Shown: one piece after another, positions 17,557-26,250 of the stretch
Layout: every line of letters starts with the position of its first letter
Position numbering within the stretch: position 1 is the stretch's first letter
Assembly (NCBI GenBank): GCA_910579595.1
Contig: CAJTVM010000011.1
Span: forward strand, 1-48,073
Source of the DNA: an uncultured Oscillospiraceae bacterium
GTDB lineage: Bacteria > Bacillota > Clostridia > Oscillospirales > Oscillospiraceae
DNA length: 48,073 nucleotides
Direction: 5' to 3'
Notes under the pieces: generated by a model
Database searches by the model: none
Told to the model about the DNA's origin: nothing
Seen by the model: only the letters and a program-made list of their open reading frames with translations
Made by a program: the position numbers and the translations under genes

Positions 17557-18855
17557 TCAATCCGCCTCAGCCGGGGTGAGGGTAACCACCACGGTATAAT
17601 TGGAGTTGGCCGGTGCCATCTCTCCGATCTCGGACTTGGTTCCCGAGCTGCTCAGAGTGATGGCCGCCGGCACTGTATATGGCCCCGCCGCCGGGGTGAT
17701 ATTCTGCAAATCCACCACCACCCGGATGTTCTCCTCAATCAGCTCGTCCACCAGTTTCTGGCTCCCGCGGATTTCCACGGGCAGCTCCTTGGTGACAATA
17801 CTCACCGTCCAACCCTCTGGCTCGTTGATGGTCTGAATGTTGGTGGCGGCAAAAGTTTTGCTCACCACCTGCTTCTTCACCTTAAAGGTGGCCCTGACCT
17901 CGGCCACGCCGCTGAGGTTCTCCAATCCGTCCTCCAGGGGAACCGCAAACGTCCGCTCATCGCCGTCTCGGATGGATGCCAGATCCACGCGCCCCAGCGT
18001 TATGGCGCCCTCGTTGACCAGAGCGTCCACCGCCTCTTTGCTGCCCGCCACCATTATGGAATTGGTGGACAGATCGATATCCACATCATTTTCGCCCAGG
18101 CCGCCTCCAGGCATACAGGCAACCTTAAAGGGGATCTCCACCATAGCCCGAATGGGGAAGGTGGTGTAAACCGTATTCACATCACAGGTCACATCCAGAT
18201 CCGTCAACTCGTCATTGCTGGCCCCAATGAGCTGGAAGGGATACTCGTTGCTGATGGTATCCGTCTGGTTTTCTCCTGTGAGCACAACCAAGGCGTGGTG
18301 CACCTTGTTAACCTCCTCCGCCTGGCCGCTGATCCAGATGGTGCTGGGGGAGAACTGGAAATCGTCCTCGTTGCCCGCCAGATAACCCTCTGCGGCAGTG
18401 CCCAGGAATTTACCTTCAATGGGGATTTCCCGGCGGAGGAACCGGGCCACACTGACCGTAACGGTACTGCTCCCGGTAGTGCTGAGGAAGTTCACATCAC
18501 CGGACCCCACCCCGGCAGGCCGGTTCACGGAATAGGCCAGACTGTGGGTGCCCTCCTCACTGATACCGGACACATTGACGGTAACCGTCATGGTGCCGTC
18601 AGAGATTCCGTTGACCAGTCTTGCGTGGACATTGGGGGTCGCCTGGGCCCTGACCGTGGCGGTGATATTGCTGTCCACAATCATCAGTCCCCGTTCTTCC
18701 AGAATGTCCCGCCCCTCAAAGATCACTGGCACATTGCGGTATGTCTCACTCTGGGGGGTGCCGTCCGTGGAGGTCACATAGCACCAAATCCCCACCGTGA
18801 GGAGAATGGAAAGCACCATGTAGAGGATTTTACTGTCAAGAATCTTCTTTCCCAT
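17557..18855 (-). CDS. cdaR: CdaR, YbbR-domain regulator of diadenylate cyclase
   Basis: One N-terminal membrane helix (ILYMVLSILLTVGIWCYV) is followed by four YbbR-type beta domains outside the membrane. CdaR binds CdaA and tunes c-di-AMP synthesis. The start is ATG 18855 with GGGAG about 10 bases upstream, giving 432 residues. It overlaps the end of cdaA by 20 bases. The usual third partner, glmM, is not in this window. Confidence 0.94.
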   Translation of the reverse strand: MGKKILDSKILYMVLSILLTVGIWCYVTSTDGTPQSETYRNVPVIFEGRDILEERGLMIVDSNITATVRAQATPNVHARLVNGISDGTMTVTVNVSGISEEGTHSLAYSVNRPAGVGSGDVNFLSTTGSSTVTVSVARFLRREIPIEGKFLGTAAEGYLAGNEDDFQFSPSTIWISGQAEEVNKVHHALVVLTGENQTDTISNEYPFQLIGASNDELTDLDVTCDVNTVYTTFPIRAMVEIPFKVACMPGGGLGENDVDIDLSTNSIMVAGSKEAVDALVNEGAITLGRVDLASIRDGDERTFAVPLEDGLENLSGVAEVRATFKVKKQVVSKTFAATNIQTINEPEGWTVSIVTKELPVEIRGSQKLVDELIEENIRVVVDLQNITPAAGPYTVPAAITLSSSGTKSEIGEMAPANSNYTVVVTLTPAEAD

Positions 18856-19729
18856 TGGAATTATCTCCCTTGATGCCTTTGAATACACTGGTGATGCGGG
18901 CGGCAGCAGTGACAGGCTTGTTCTCCTCGTCTACCGCAGGCATCAAATCGTTGCGCAGCAGCCGCTCCAAGGTATCCGGGGACAGGTGCCGCTTCAGCAT
19001 CCCGTTTACAGCCACCGAAATGGAACCCGTCTCCTCCGACACAATGGCCACCACCGCGTCGGAGTTCTCACTGACTCCGATGCCAGCCCGGTGGCGCATC
19101 CCCAGCTCCCGGCTCAGGTTCACGTTGCCGGACAGGGGGAGCATACATCCCGCCCCCACAATGCGCCCATTGCGCACAATCACCGCTCCGTCATGGAGGG
19201 GTGCCTTGTTCCAGAACAGGTTTTTCAAAAGCTCCGCAGACACCTGGCAGTCCAGGGCGGTACCCGTTTTCAGCATATCGTCCAGCATGGTGCGCCGCTC
19301 AAACACCATCAGTGCACCCACCTTGTCTTTGGACATGGAGGTATAGGCATCCACCGTCTCCACAATAGCGCTTTCCAAATCGTTTCCAATGGACTCCGCC
19401 ACAAACAGTTCCTTGATCCTGCCGCTGCCCATCTGCTCCAAAAAGCGGCGCAGCTCTGGCTGGAAAATGATAATCAGGGCGATGAATCCCAGCTCCATGG
19501 CGTTAGTGAGCACAAAGCTCACCACCCGCAGATGGAAGGTTGTGGCAAGGGCCATGGCCACCAGCAAAAATACAATGGCCTTCACCACCTGCCCGGAACG
19601 GCTCTTTCGCACAAAGCGGAACAGGTGGTAAATTCCAAAGGCTATAATCGCCATATCCAGAATATCGGCAAATCCAATGAGCTTCAAATATTCCGGCGCT
19701 GACCTCAACGCCTCCCAAATAATATCCAT
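18836..19729 (-). CDS. cdaA: Diadenylate cyclase CdaA
   Basis: CdaA (DacA) makes c-di-AMP from two ATP. Three N-terminal membrane helices (about residues 1-85) precede the DAC domain, which shows the catalytic LHDGAVI and RHRAGIG motifs. The start at ATG 19729 (297 residues) has GGGTGG 6 bases upstream; an ATG two codons earlier is possible. It is the first gene of the long run, with a promoter at 19786-19814. c-di-AMP controls potassium, osmotic balance and wall homeostasis. Confidence 0.96.
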   Translation of the reverse strand: MDIIWEALRSAPEYLKLIGFADILDMAIIAFGIYHLFRFVRKSRSGQVVKAIVFLLVAMALATTFHLRVVSFVLTNAMELGFIALIIIFQPELRRFLEQMGSGRIKELFVAESIGNDLESAIVETVDAYTSMSKDKVGALMVFERRTMLDDMLKTGTALDCQVSAELLKNLFWNKAPLHDGAVIVRNGRIVGAGCMLPLSGNVNLSRELGMRHRAGIGVSENSDAVVAIVSEETGSISVAVNGMLKRHLSPDTLERLLRNDLMPAVDEENKPVTAAARITSVFKGIKGDNSNGKEDS

Positions 19730-19785
19730 GCACATCCACCCTTTTCCCCGCCGCAAGCGGGCACACCCTTCCAGCTTGTCGTATC

Positions 19786-19814
19786 ATTATACCTTATCCG
19801 CCGTCAGTTGGCAA
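19786..19814 (-). promoter_or_regulatory. Vegetative promoter of the cdaA operon
   Basis: On the minus strand TTGCCA (19809-19814) and TATAAT (19786-19791) are exactly 17 bases apart, an excellent housekeeping-sigma match. It lies 56 bases before the cdaA start and is the only strong promoter seen for the following run of genes. Confidence 0.85.
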
Positions 19815-19857
19815 GGGAATCACAAATAAATCAAAGAAAATTCAAAATTACACCAAC

Positions 19858-19882
19858 AAAAAAGGCGTGGGTTTACCACGCC
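19858..19882 (-). terminator. Terminator of the cysteine desulfurase operon
   Basis: GGCGTGG (19864-19870) pairs with CCACGCC (19876-19882), and on the minus strand the stem is followed by TTTTTT (19858-19863). The desulfurase stop codon (19873-19875) sits in the loop. The plus strand also has TTTTT after the stem, so it could work in both directions. Confidence 0.88.
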
Positions 19883-21006
19883 TTTTTGCCGTCTTTCACA
19901 ATTTTCCGCAAGATAGCCGCCGTCCGATCCACCTGTCCAGCATTGTTGAAGGCGGAAAAGCTGAACCGGATCGTTCCCGTGTCCGCCGTACCCGCCGACT
20001 GGTGTGCCAGCGGGGCGCAGTGCAGCCCAGCCCGTACCGCCACATCCCATTTGGCCAACTCCTCCGCCGCCACCTCGCAGTCCATGCCCTCCACCGTCAG
20101 GGAAAACAGGCCGCTCTGCTCCTGTCCGCCCCGGAACACTGCCACACCGGGGACGCACACCAAACGATCCATCATACGGCACGCCAGGGCACGCTCGTGG
20201 GCATGAATCCGCCCAACACCCTTCCGGCTGACAAACCTCATCCCCGCCAGCAGCCCGGCCGCGCCGCACACGTTCTGAGTGCCCGCCTCCAGCCTATCAG
20301 GCAGAAAGTCCGGCATCTCCTGCCGGGCGGACAGGCTGCCCGTCCCACCGCAAAGCAAGGGGGCTGCGTCTCCACCGCACAGCAGCAGTCCGGTGCCTTG
20401 GGGTCCGTACAGCCCCTTGTGCCCGGGCATAGCCACAAACGCCGCACCCCAGCCCTCCATATCCACCGGCAGGATGCCCGCAGACTGAGATGCGTCCACG
20501 ATCAGCGGCTTGCCCCGCTCCTGGCACAGCCGGGCAATGCGTTCCACCGGCTGGATGAACCCGAACACGTTGGAGACGTGGTTGACAATCACTGCGTCCA
20601 CTTCTGGCGTGACCTCCCGTTCAAAGGCGGCGTATACGCCACCGGCATCGAACAGCGGTCCTGCCGCCACCTTAATTTTCACTCCGGGGATGGCATGGAG
20701 GGGCCGGGTAACAGCGTTGTGCTCATAACCCGAGATCACAACCGTCCCCCCTGGCTTCACCAGGGATCGGATGGCGATATTTAAGCCGTGGGTGGCGTTG
20801 GACGTGAGCACCACCTGCTCCGGATCGCTGACGTGGAACAGGTGAGCAGCCTGCTCCCGCGTCCGATACATCAAATCCGCCGCCCCCATGCCCGCACTGT
20901 AGCCGCCCCGGCCGGGGCTGGCCAGATGCCTCATGGCCCAGGCGGTGGCGGAGGGCACAGCCTGGGGCTTTTCCAGCGTTGTCGCCGCGCTGTCAAAATA
21001 GATCAT
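19873..21006 (-). CDS. Cysteine desulfurase family protein (TIGR01977-like)
   Basis: A PLP enzyme of the class-V aminotransferase fold. It begins MIYFDSAATTLEKPQAV; the PLP lysine lies in PGHKGLYGPQG, and the active cysteine is in VRAGLHCAPLAH near the C-terminus. That spacing and the 377-residue length fit the subgroup often linked to labile-selenium or molybdenum-hydroxylase maturation, not the IscS/NifS housekeeping type. ATG 21006 has AGGTGA upstream, and the frame upstream of it is not protein-like. The start overlaps the DUF3343 stop by 4 bases, so the products are coupled. The physiological acceptor is unknown. Confidence 0.9.
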   Translation of the reverse strand: MIYFDSAATTLEKPQAVPSATAWAMRHLASPGRGGYSAGMGAADLMYRTREQAAHLFHVSDPEQVVLTSNATHGLNIAIRSLVKPGGTVVISGYEHNAVTRPLHAIPGVKIKVAAGPLFDAGGVYAAFEREVTPEVDAVIVNHVSNVFGFIQPVERIARLCQERGKPLIVDASQSAGILPVDMEGWGAAFVAMPGHKGLYGPQGTGLLLCGGDAAPLLCGGTGSLSARQEMPDFLPDRLEAGTQNVCGAAGLLAGMRFVSRKGVGRIHAHERALACRMMDRLVCVPGVAVFRGGQEQSGLFSLTVEGMDCEVAAEELAKWDVAVRAGLHCAPLAHQSAGTADTGTIRFSFSAFNNAGQVDRTAAILRKIVKDGKKAW

Positions 21007-21257
21007 GCCTTCACCTCGCTGTATTCGCCGTCCGCCGTCTGGAGAAAAACCTGCTTGGGGGCTATGCCCTCCCGGCGCAGTACCATCAGCGCGTCGGTGA
21101 GCCGCCGCTCCGGAATGCGGACGCAGTAGCCGCACCCCTCCTTGGAGATCAGCTTGGGCGAACGAAGGACGGAGCCGGAAATGCCTGCCCGCTCCAGCAC
21201 ATGGGCGGTGCGCTGCGCGTAGGTCAGCGAGCGGCAGATAATCAAATAAGAAACCAT
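21003..21257 (-). CDS. DUF3343, putative Se/S carrier-like protein
   Basis: The 84-residue protein starts MVSYLIICRSLTYAQRT and has a central KEGCGYCVRIP stretch, typical of the DUF3343 (Se/S carrier-like) family. It is proposed to take sulfur or selenium from the adjacent cysteine desulfurase, with a cysteine in the GCGYC loop as the likely carrier site. The start is ATG 21257; the longer frame upstream lacks similarity and overlaps a hairpin. No selD, yqeB or yqeC partner is in this window, so the downstream pathway is open. Confidence 0.85.
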   Translation of the reverse strand: MVSYLIICRSLTYAQRTAHVLERAGISGSVLRSPKLISKEGCGYCVRIPERRLTDALMVLRREGIAPKQVFLQTADGEYSEVKA

Positions 21258-21307
21258 GGGCCCACCATTCCTTTCCCGTATCATCTGATTTGCCCGTGGG
21301 GGAACAC

Positions 21308-21349
21308 AAAACGCCCCCCTCAAGGCCATCATATGCCATAAGGGAGGCG
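21308..21349 (-). terminator. Hairpin terminator after ispF
   Basis: On the minus strand CGCCTCCCTT pairs (with G-U pairs) to GAGGGGGGCG, followed by TTTTGTGTT. It starts about 12 bases after the ispF stop and separates the carD-ispD-ispF unit from DUF3343. Confidence 0.6.
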
Positions 21350-21361
21350 CGGGTTCCAGAT

Positions 21362-21835
21362 TCAGTTTTCATTGATGAGCGCTACAGCATGGGCAGCAAT
21401 CCCTTCCCCCGTCCCGGTAAAGCCCAAGCCCTCCTCGGTGGTGGCCTTGACGCTCACCCGGTCCGGGGAAATCCCCATAGCCTTGGCCAGTCGCTCCCGC
21501 ATGGCGGGGATGTGCGGGGCCAGCTTGGGCCGCTGGGCCAGGACGGTGGCGTCCACGTTGCCAATCCCATACCCGTTTTCCGCCAGCGCCTGGGTAACCC
21601 GACTGAGCAGCACCAGGCTGTCCGCCCCCTCGTAGGCGGGGTCGTTGTCCGGAAACAACTTGCCAATGTCCCCCAGCGCCGATGCCCCCAGTAAGGCATC
21701 CATTACAGCATGGGATAACACATCCGCGTCTGAGTGGCCAAGCAGCCCCCTTTCAAAAGGAATCTCCACCCCACCCAGAACCAGCCTGCGTTCTGGCGCT
21801 AACCGGTGTACGTCGTATCCATGTCCAATTCTCAT
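21362..21835 (-). CDS. ispF: 2-C-methyl-D-erythritol 2,4-cyclodiphosphate synthase
   Basis: IspF cyclises CDP-ME2P to MEcPP in the MEP isoprenoid pathway. The metal-binding GHGYDVHRL motif opens the protein, and HSDADVLSHA and the late SVKATTEEGLGFTG segment are present. Length 157 is exact for the family. It overlaps ispD by 4 bases. Confidence 0.97.
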   Translation of the reverse strand: MRIGHGYDVHRLAPERRLVLGGVEIPFERGLLGHSDADVLSHAVMDALLGASALGDIGKLFPDNDPAYEGADSLVLLSRVTQALAENGYGIGNVDATVLAQRPKLAPHIPAMRERLAKAMGISPDRVSVKATTEEGLGFTGTGEGIAAHAVALINEN

Positions 21836-22551
21836 AAGCGGAGCGCCTCCTCCACAATGCCCTCCCCCAGCAGCAGATCCACCGGGGTGGTGATCTTGAT
21901 ATTCCTGTCATCTCCTGCGGTGAGCACCACCTTCATCCCCAGCCGCTCCACCGCCGCGCAGTCATCGGTAAGCTCCGCCCCATCGTCCAACGCCTTTTGC
22001 AGCGCGGCCCGGATCAGGGAGGCGTCAAACACCTGGGGTGTCTGCACCGCATACAGCCTGGAGCGCTCCAGCGTCTGCTCCACCACACCGTCATCGGCCA
22101 GCTTTATGGTATCCTTGACTGGGATGGCGGGGGCGGCGGCGCCGCTTTTCGCGGCCTGGGCCACCACGTCCTCAATCATCTGCACGGTGACAAAGGGCCG
22201 GGCACCATCGTGGATGGCGATAAGCGGGACATTCCTGTCAGCTTCCAGCGTGCCCAGCCGGGCGGACTGGGTGCGGTTTTCCCCGCCCCGGATCACCTTG
22301 ACAACCTTGGTGAGCTGGAACTGCTGGCACAAACGGGCTGCCTCGGGTACCAGATCTTCTTTCGTAACCACCACAATTTCAGCAATACTGGGGGCCTGTT
22401 GGAACACGTCAATGGTGCGCACAATGACAGGCATATCCCTTACCTCCGCCAGCAGCTTGTCAAATCCCATTCGGGTGGATGCCCCGGCGGCGACAATCAC
22501 GGCGGAGCACTGGGGCCCAGCCTCTTTTTTCTTCCTGCGGAACAATCCCAT
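21832..22551 (-). CDS. ispD: 2-C-methyl-D-erythritol 4-phosphate cytidylyltransferase
   Basis: IspD forms CDP-ME from MEP and CTP. The nucleotide-binding loop AVIVAAGASTRMG, HDGARPF and the dimer-arm region are present. I start at ATG 22551 (MGLFRRKKK), which has GAGG upstream; the longer frame from 22569 lacks a ribosome-binding site. The lysine/arginine-rich N-terminal extension before the core is a mild peculiarity. It is coupled to ispF and follows carD after a terminator-like hairpin. Confidence 0.96.
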   Translation of the reverse strand: MGLFRRKKKEAGPQCSAVIVAAGASTRMGFDKLLAEVRDMPVIVRTIDVFQQAPSIAEIVVVTKEDLVPEAARLCQQFQLTKVVKVIRGGENRTQSARLGTLEADRNVPLIAIHDGARPFVTVQMIEDVVAQAAKSGAAAPAIPVKDTIKLADDGVVEQTLERSRLYAVQTPQVFDASLIRAALQKALDDGAELTDDCAAVERLGMKVVLTAGDDRNIKITTPVDLLLGEGIVEEALRL

Positions 22552-22581
22552 CGTCCTCACCAACCCCATTTTTAACTGCGC

Positions 22582-22602
22582 AAAAAGGAGCCCTCAGGCT
22601 CC
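22582..22602 (-). terminator. Intrinsic terminator between carD and ispD
   Basis: GGAGCC (22587-22592) and GGCTCC (22597-22602) form a short GC stem, followed on the minus strand by TTTTT (22582-22586). It lies between carD and ispD, which have no other evident promoter between them, so partial read-through is likely. Confidence 0.7.
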
Positions 22603-22616
22603 CTCCCGCTTGACTA

Positions 22617-23096
22617 TCAATGGTTCAGCAGCGTATCAATATTGTCCTCCACCGTCTTGTAAGGCAGGCTCTGGGCCAATACCAGCTCAGAAATCAAAAT
22701 CTGCTTGGCTGTGTGGAGCATTTTCCGCTCCCCGTTGGACAGGCCTCGCTGTCCCTCCCGGAGCAGCAAGCCCTTCACCACCCGGGCCACTTCCAGCAAA
22801 TCGCCGCTTTTCAAGCGCACCATATTCTCCCGGTAGCGGCGGTTCCAGTTCTGCGTCATGTCCACCTCAATGTTCTCCATGGCGTTGATCAGATCCTCCG
22901 CTTCTTTGCCTGATACAATAGGGCGCACACCAATCTCCCCGGTGTTCCCAGTGGGAATCATCACCGTCATGCTGCCCACCGACAGCTTCAGAAGATAATA
23001 GTCCTCCAACTTACCGGCCACCTTGCGCTGAACGATAGAGTCAATGACTCCCGCCCCGTGCATGGGGTGAACCACCTTGTCTCCAACCTGATACAC
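22617..23096 (-). CDS. CarD/CdnL-family transcription regulator
   Basis: The N-terminal RNA-polymerase-interacting domain begins MYQVGDKVVHPMHGAGVI, and a helical C-terminal domain follows (159 residues in all), as in CarD/CdnL proteins that stabilise open promoter complexes. The carD-ispD-ispF order is common in Bacillota. It has its own strong promoter. Confidence 0.94.
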   Translation of the reverse strand: MYQVGDKVVHPMHGAGVIDSIVQRKVAGKLEDYYLLKLSVGSMTVMIPTGNTGEIGVRPIVSGKEAEDLINAMENIEVDMTQNWNRRYRENMVRLKSGDLLEVARVVKGLLLREGQRGLSNGERKMLHTAKQILISELVLAQSLPYKTVEDNIDTLLNH

Positions 23097-23138
23097 CCTC
23101 TCGCCTCCTTATCAAAATACGTACAATATCTCATAAAT

Positions 23139-23167
23139 AGTATACCCTTTTTGATTTGGCAATGCAA
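23139..23167 (-). promoter_or_regulatory. Vegetative promoter of carD
   Basis: TTGCAT (23162-23167) and TATACT (23139-23144) on the minus strand, 17 bases apart, in an A/T-rich 188-base intergenic region. A GGAGG box precedes the carD ATG. Confidence 0.8.
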
Positions 23168-23284
23168 CCTAAATTTTCATGAAAACCAAAAAATTTTCCA
23201 TTTTGACCAAAAAAATCAGGCTAAACTGGAAAAAATCTGCCAAAACAGTCTCTCCCTGGTGCAGCCCAGTCTTTGTTCTACAGG

Positions 23285-24079
23285 TCAATTCAGGGCCGAA
23301 AGCAGGCCGAAGTGCCGCAGCGCTTGGGACACGCCGTCCTCGTCCACACTTGCCGTCACATAGTCCGCCTGCGCCTTAGCAAGTTCTACGCCATTCCCCA
23401 TCGCCACACTGGTTCCCGCCAGTTCCAGCATGGTAATGTCATTTTCCCCGTCGCCGAAAGCCATGATCTCATCCGCTGACAGCCCATACCGCTCCATGGC
23501 AGCCTGAATTCCGGATGCCTTTCCGCCGCCTTTTGGCAGAATGTCAATCCCTTTTGGATGCCAGCGGGTATGGATACAGTGGGGCATGACAGACAGGAAA
23601 AGATCCTCGTCCTCCGGGCCCACCAGGGGGACAAATTGATATATCTTCGTCTCCAGCATCCACTCCGGTGGCCTGATATCAAACAGCTTTGTGTGGAGGA
23701 ACTTGTAAATATCCCGCACCCTGTCATCGATTTTGGTCAGGTAGCTTTGCCCGTCTCCCTCCATCAGAGCCGCCAGACGGGGGTTGGATCGCAGCACCTG
23801 TCTGGCGGCCTCCAAATCCTCCCGGCAAATGGGAATGTCCCGGTAAATCCCCTCCCGATCATAACAGCACTGGCCGTTCAGTGTGATGTACCCGTCAAAT
23901 TCCACATCCCGCAGCATCCCGGTACGGGCCAGATCCTGCCGTGCCCGGCCTGTGCAAACAACGATTTTGAACCCTTTTGCCTGTATTGCCAGCAGATCCG
24001 CCCGAAGCCGATCGGAAAGCTGGGTCTGCTGAAAGCTCACCAGCGTCCCATCCACATCAAAAAAAGCCGCTTTTATCAT
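23285..24079 (-). CDS. HAD-superfamily phosphatase, Cof type (IIB)
   Basis: The 264-residue protein opens with the HAD motif I FFDVDGTLVSF; motif II lies in VVCTGRAR, and the GDGENDITML motif near the C-terminus supplies motif IV. The large cap between them is type IIB, as in Cof/YidA sugar-phosphate or FMN phosphatases. The substrate cannot be read from sequence. It overlaps recN by 4 bases. Confidence 0.92.
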   Translation of the reverse strand: MIKAAFFDVDGTLVSFQQTQLSDRLRADLLAIQAKGFKIVVCTGRARQDLARTGMLRDVEFDGYITLNGQCCYDREGIYRDIPICREDLEAARQVLRSNPRLAALMEGDGQSYLTKIDDRVRDIYKFLHTKLFDIRPPEWMLETKIYQFVPLVGPEDEDLFLSVMPHCIHTRWHPKGIDILPKGGGKASGIQAAMERYGLSADEIMAFGDGENDITMLELAGTSVAMGNGVELAKAQADYVTASVDEDGVSQALRHFGLLSALN

Positions 24080-25776
24080 ACCTTTTTCCGCACTCCTGTT
24101 TTATATTTTTCCGCCGCCGCCAGCAACTCCTCTGCCCCATCCAGCATAACGGCGGTGACGCCGCCGCCGCTGAGCCGAGCCAACTCCTCCTTGCGCCGGG
24201 GGCGCTCCAACCGCTCTACCTGGGTATATGTGCGCCCATCCTGCTCCCCTTTCTCCACGGAGAAGTGGACGTCCCCCATGGCAGCAATCTGAGGCAGATG
24301 GGTGACACACAGCACCTGCTTGGCATTCGACACCTGGAACAGCTTTTGCGCAACCTTTCCCGCCGCCCGGCCGGACACGCCGGTGTCCACCTCATCGAAA
24401 ATCAAGGTGGTCACCTGCTCTGTCTCCGCCAGCACATTTTTCAGCGCTAGCATGATCCGGGACAACTCGCCGCCGGAGGCGATCTTGTTGATGGGTTTCA
24501 AGTCCTCCCCCACGTTGGCGGACATCAAAAACCGCACCGTATCCATCCCGGTGGCGTCCATGCCGTCTGGGGTATCCTTGGGGGCAAACTCTACCTGGAA
24601 ACGCACCTTTGGCATATCCAGTTCCTTCAGCTCTGACTGGATCCGCTTGGCCAGCTTGTCCGCCGTCTTCTGCCGCTTTGTGGAAAGTAACTTCCCTTGC
24701 TCCCTGGCCTTTTCCAACGCTTTTTCCAGCTCTTTGTCCAGCCGGACAATGCGATCCTCAGAAAACTGAATGGCATCCAGCTCCCGCTTACATTTGTCCA
24801 GATAGTCCAGCATTTCCTCCGTGCTGCCGCCATATTTTTTCTTCAGGCGGTACAGCTTATCCAGCCGCTCCTCGATCTCATCCAACTCGCCGGGGTAGAA
24901 ATCCAGGGTACCCCGGAGATCCCGCACCAGCTCCGCCAGATCGTCCGCGTCGCACCGCAGCTGCGCCGCCTTTTCTGACAGTTCCTTGAGATCGCCGCTG
25001 TACCGCCCCCCCTGGGCCAACCGGTTTTCCGCCTCCACAATCAGGGACACGGCCCCCTCGCCATCGTCCCCGCCGGTGAGGGCCTGCCACGCCCCATCCA
25101 CCGCGTCGGTAAGCCGCTCGGCGTTGCGCAGTACATCCCGGCGGGCGGACAGCTCCTCGTCCTCGCCCAAGCGCAGCTCCGCCCCATCCAATTCCTCAAT
25201 CTGATAGGTCAGGGTGTCGATTCGGCGGGCCTTTTCCGCATCGTTCATCTGCAAATCGTCCCGCTCCCGCCGGAGGGCGCGCACCTTCTCATAGGCCGCG
25301 GCAAAGGCCGTCCGGCTCTCCCCTGTTCCGCCAAAGCTGTCCAGGTAATCCAGATGACACTCCTCGTCCAACAGCTGTTGGCCGTCGTGCTGGCCGTGGA
25401 TATTCAGCAGCTGGCACCCAAGCTCCCGCAGCTGGGTTACCAGCAAAGGCCGCCCATTCACCCGGCAGACGTTTTTCCCGTCCCCCTGGATGGCCCGCTC
25501 AATGAGCAGCTCCCCATTCTCGTCGGGGGCAATCCCCTGCCGTTCAAACCAGTCCAGCGCCGGAAGCTCCCGGAATACTGCCGACACCCGGGCGGACTTC
25601 GCCCCGGTACGGATAAGATCCCGGCTGGTGCGCTCCCCCATGATGGCACCGATGGCGTCGATCACAATGGATTTTCCCGCGCCAGTTTCACCGGTGAGCA
25701 CATTAAAGCCTTTGTCAAAGGTGATATCCGCCTGGGAAATCACCGCGATATTTTCAATATGCAGCAAGGACAGCAT
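24076..25776 (-). CDS. recN: DNA repair protein RecN
   Basis: RecN is an SMC-like ATPase acting early in double-strand-break repair. Walker A GETGAGKS is near residue 35; a central coiled-coil region spans about 160-360; the signature and Walker B (LIFDEVDTGVSG) are in the C-terminal head. Length 566 fits. The argR-recN order is conserved in Bacillota, and the gap to argR is 13 bases. Confidence 0.97.
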   Translation of the reverse strand: MLSLLHIENIAVISQADITFDKGFNVLTGETGAGKSIVIDAIGAIMGERTSRDLIRTGAKSARVSAVFRELPALDWFERQGIAPDENGELLIERAIQGDGKNVCRVNGRPLLVTQLRELGCQLLNIHGQHDGQQLLDEECHLDYLDSFGGTGESRTAFAAAYEKVRALRRERDDLQMNDAEKARRIDTLTYQIEELDGAELRLGEDEELSARRDVLRNAERLTDAVDGAWQALTGGDDGEGAVSLIVEAENRLAQGGRYSGDLKELSEKAAQLRCDADDLAELVRDLRGTLDFYPGELDEIEERLDKLYRLKKKYGGSTEEMLDYLDKCKRELDAIQFSEDRIVRLDKELEKALEKAREQGKLLSTKRQKTADKLAKRIQSELKELDMPKVRFQVEFAPKDTPDGMDATGMDTVRFLMSANVGEDLKPINKIASGGELSRIMLALKNVLAETEQVTTLIFDEVDTGVSGRAAGKVAQKLFQVSNAKQVLCVTHLPQIAAMGDVHFSVEKGEQDGRTYTQVERLERPRRKEELARLSGGGVTAVMLDGAEELLAAAEKYKTGVRKKV

Positions 25777-25789
25777 AATTCGCTCCCCC

Positions 25790-26245
25790 TCATTCCAGCA
25801 TTGATTCGATGTCCCGGCACAGCGCCTCCGCCAGCGGGCTGCTGCGCATGATCAAGATAGCGGTGTCATCCCCCGCCAGTGAGCCCACTAGGCCTTCGAT
25901 CTCCATACCGTCCAGTGCCGCCCCCGCCGCCGGGGCCAATCCAGGCATAGTTTTCACCACCACGATATTCTGGGCCACATCACAGGAGGTGACGCCTTCT
26001 TTAAATATATTTTGCAGTCGTCCGGCAAAAGCCCGCCGGGCTGGCTGCTCCGCCGACACCACATAGCGGTAAAGCCCGTTATCTGTGGGCTGCTTGATTA
26101 GGTTTAGTTCTTTGATGTCCCGGGAAATGGTGGCTTGGGTGGCTCGGATCCCACATTTGCGCAGGTTTTCCAGCATTTCCTCCTGGGTTTCCACGTCCTG
26201 CTCAGTGATGATGCGCAGAATTTCCGCCTGCCGCTTGGCCTTCAT
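25790..26245 (-). CDS. argR: Arginine repressor
   Basis: ArgR/AhrC senses arginine and controls its synthesis and breakdown. The N-terminal winged helix begins MKAKRQAEILRIITEQDVET and includes ATQATISRDIKELNL; the C-terminal hexamerisation and arginine-binding domain has the GDDTAILIMR segment. I use ATG 26245 (151 residues); a GTG three codons earlier would overlap nadK by 4 bases and is also possible. Confidence 0.95.
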   Translation of the reverse strand: MKAKRQAEILRIITEQDVETQEEMLENLRKCGIRATQATISRDIKELNLIKQPTDNGLYRYVVSAEQPARRAFAGRLQNIFKEGVTSCDVAQNIVVVKTMPGLAPAAGAALDGMEIEGLVGSLAGDDTAILIMRSSPLAEALCRDIESMLE

Positions 26246-26250
26246 CCCAC

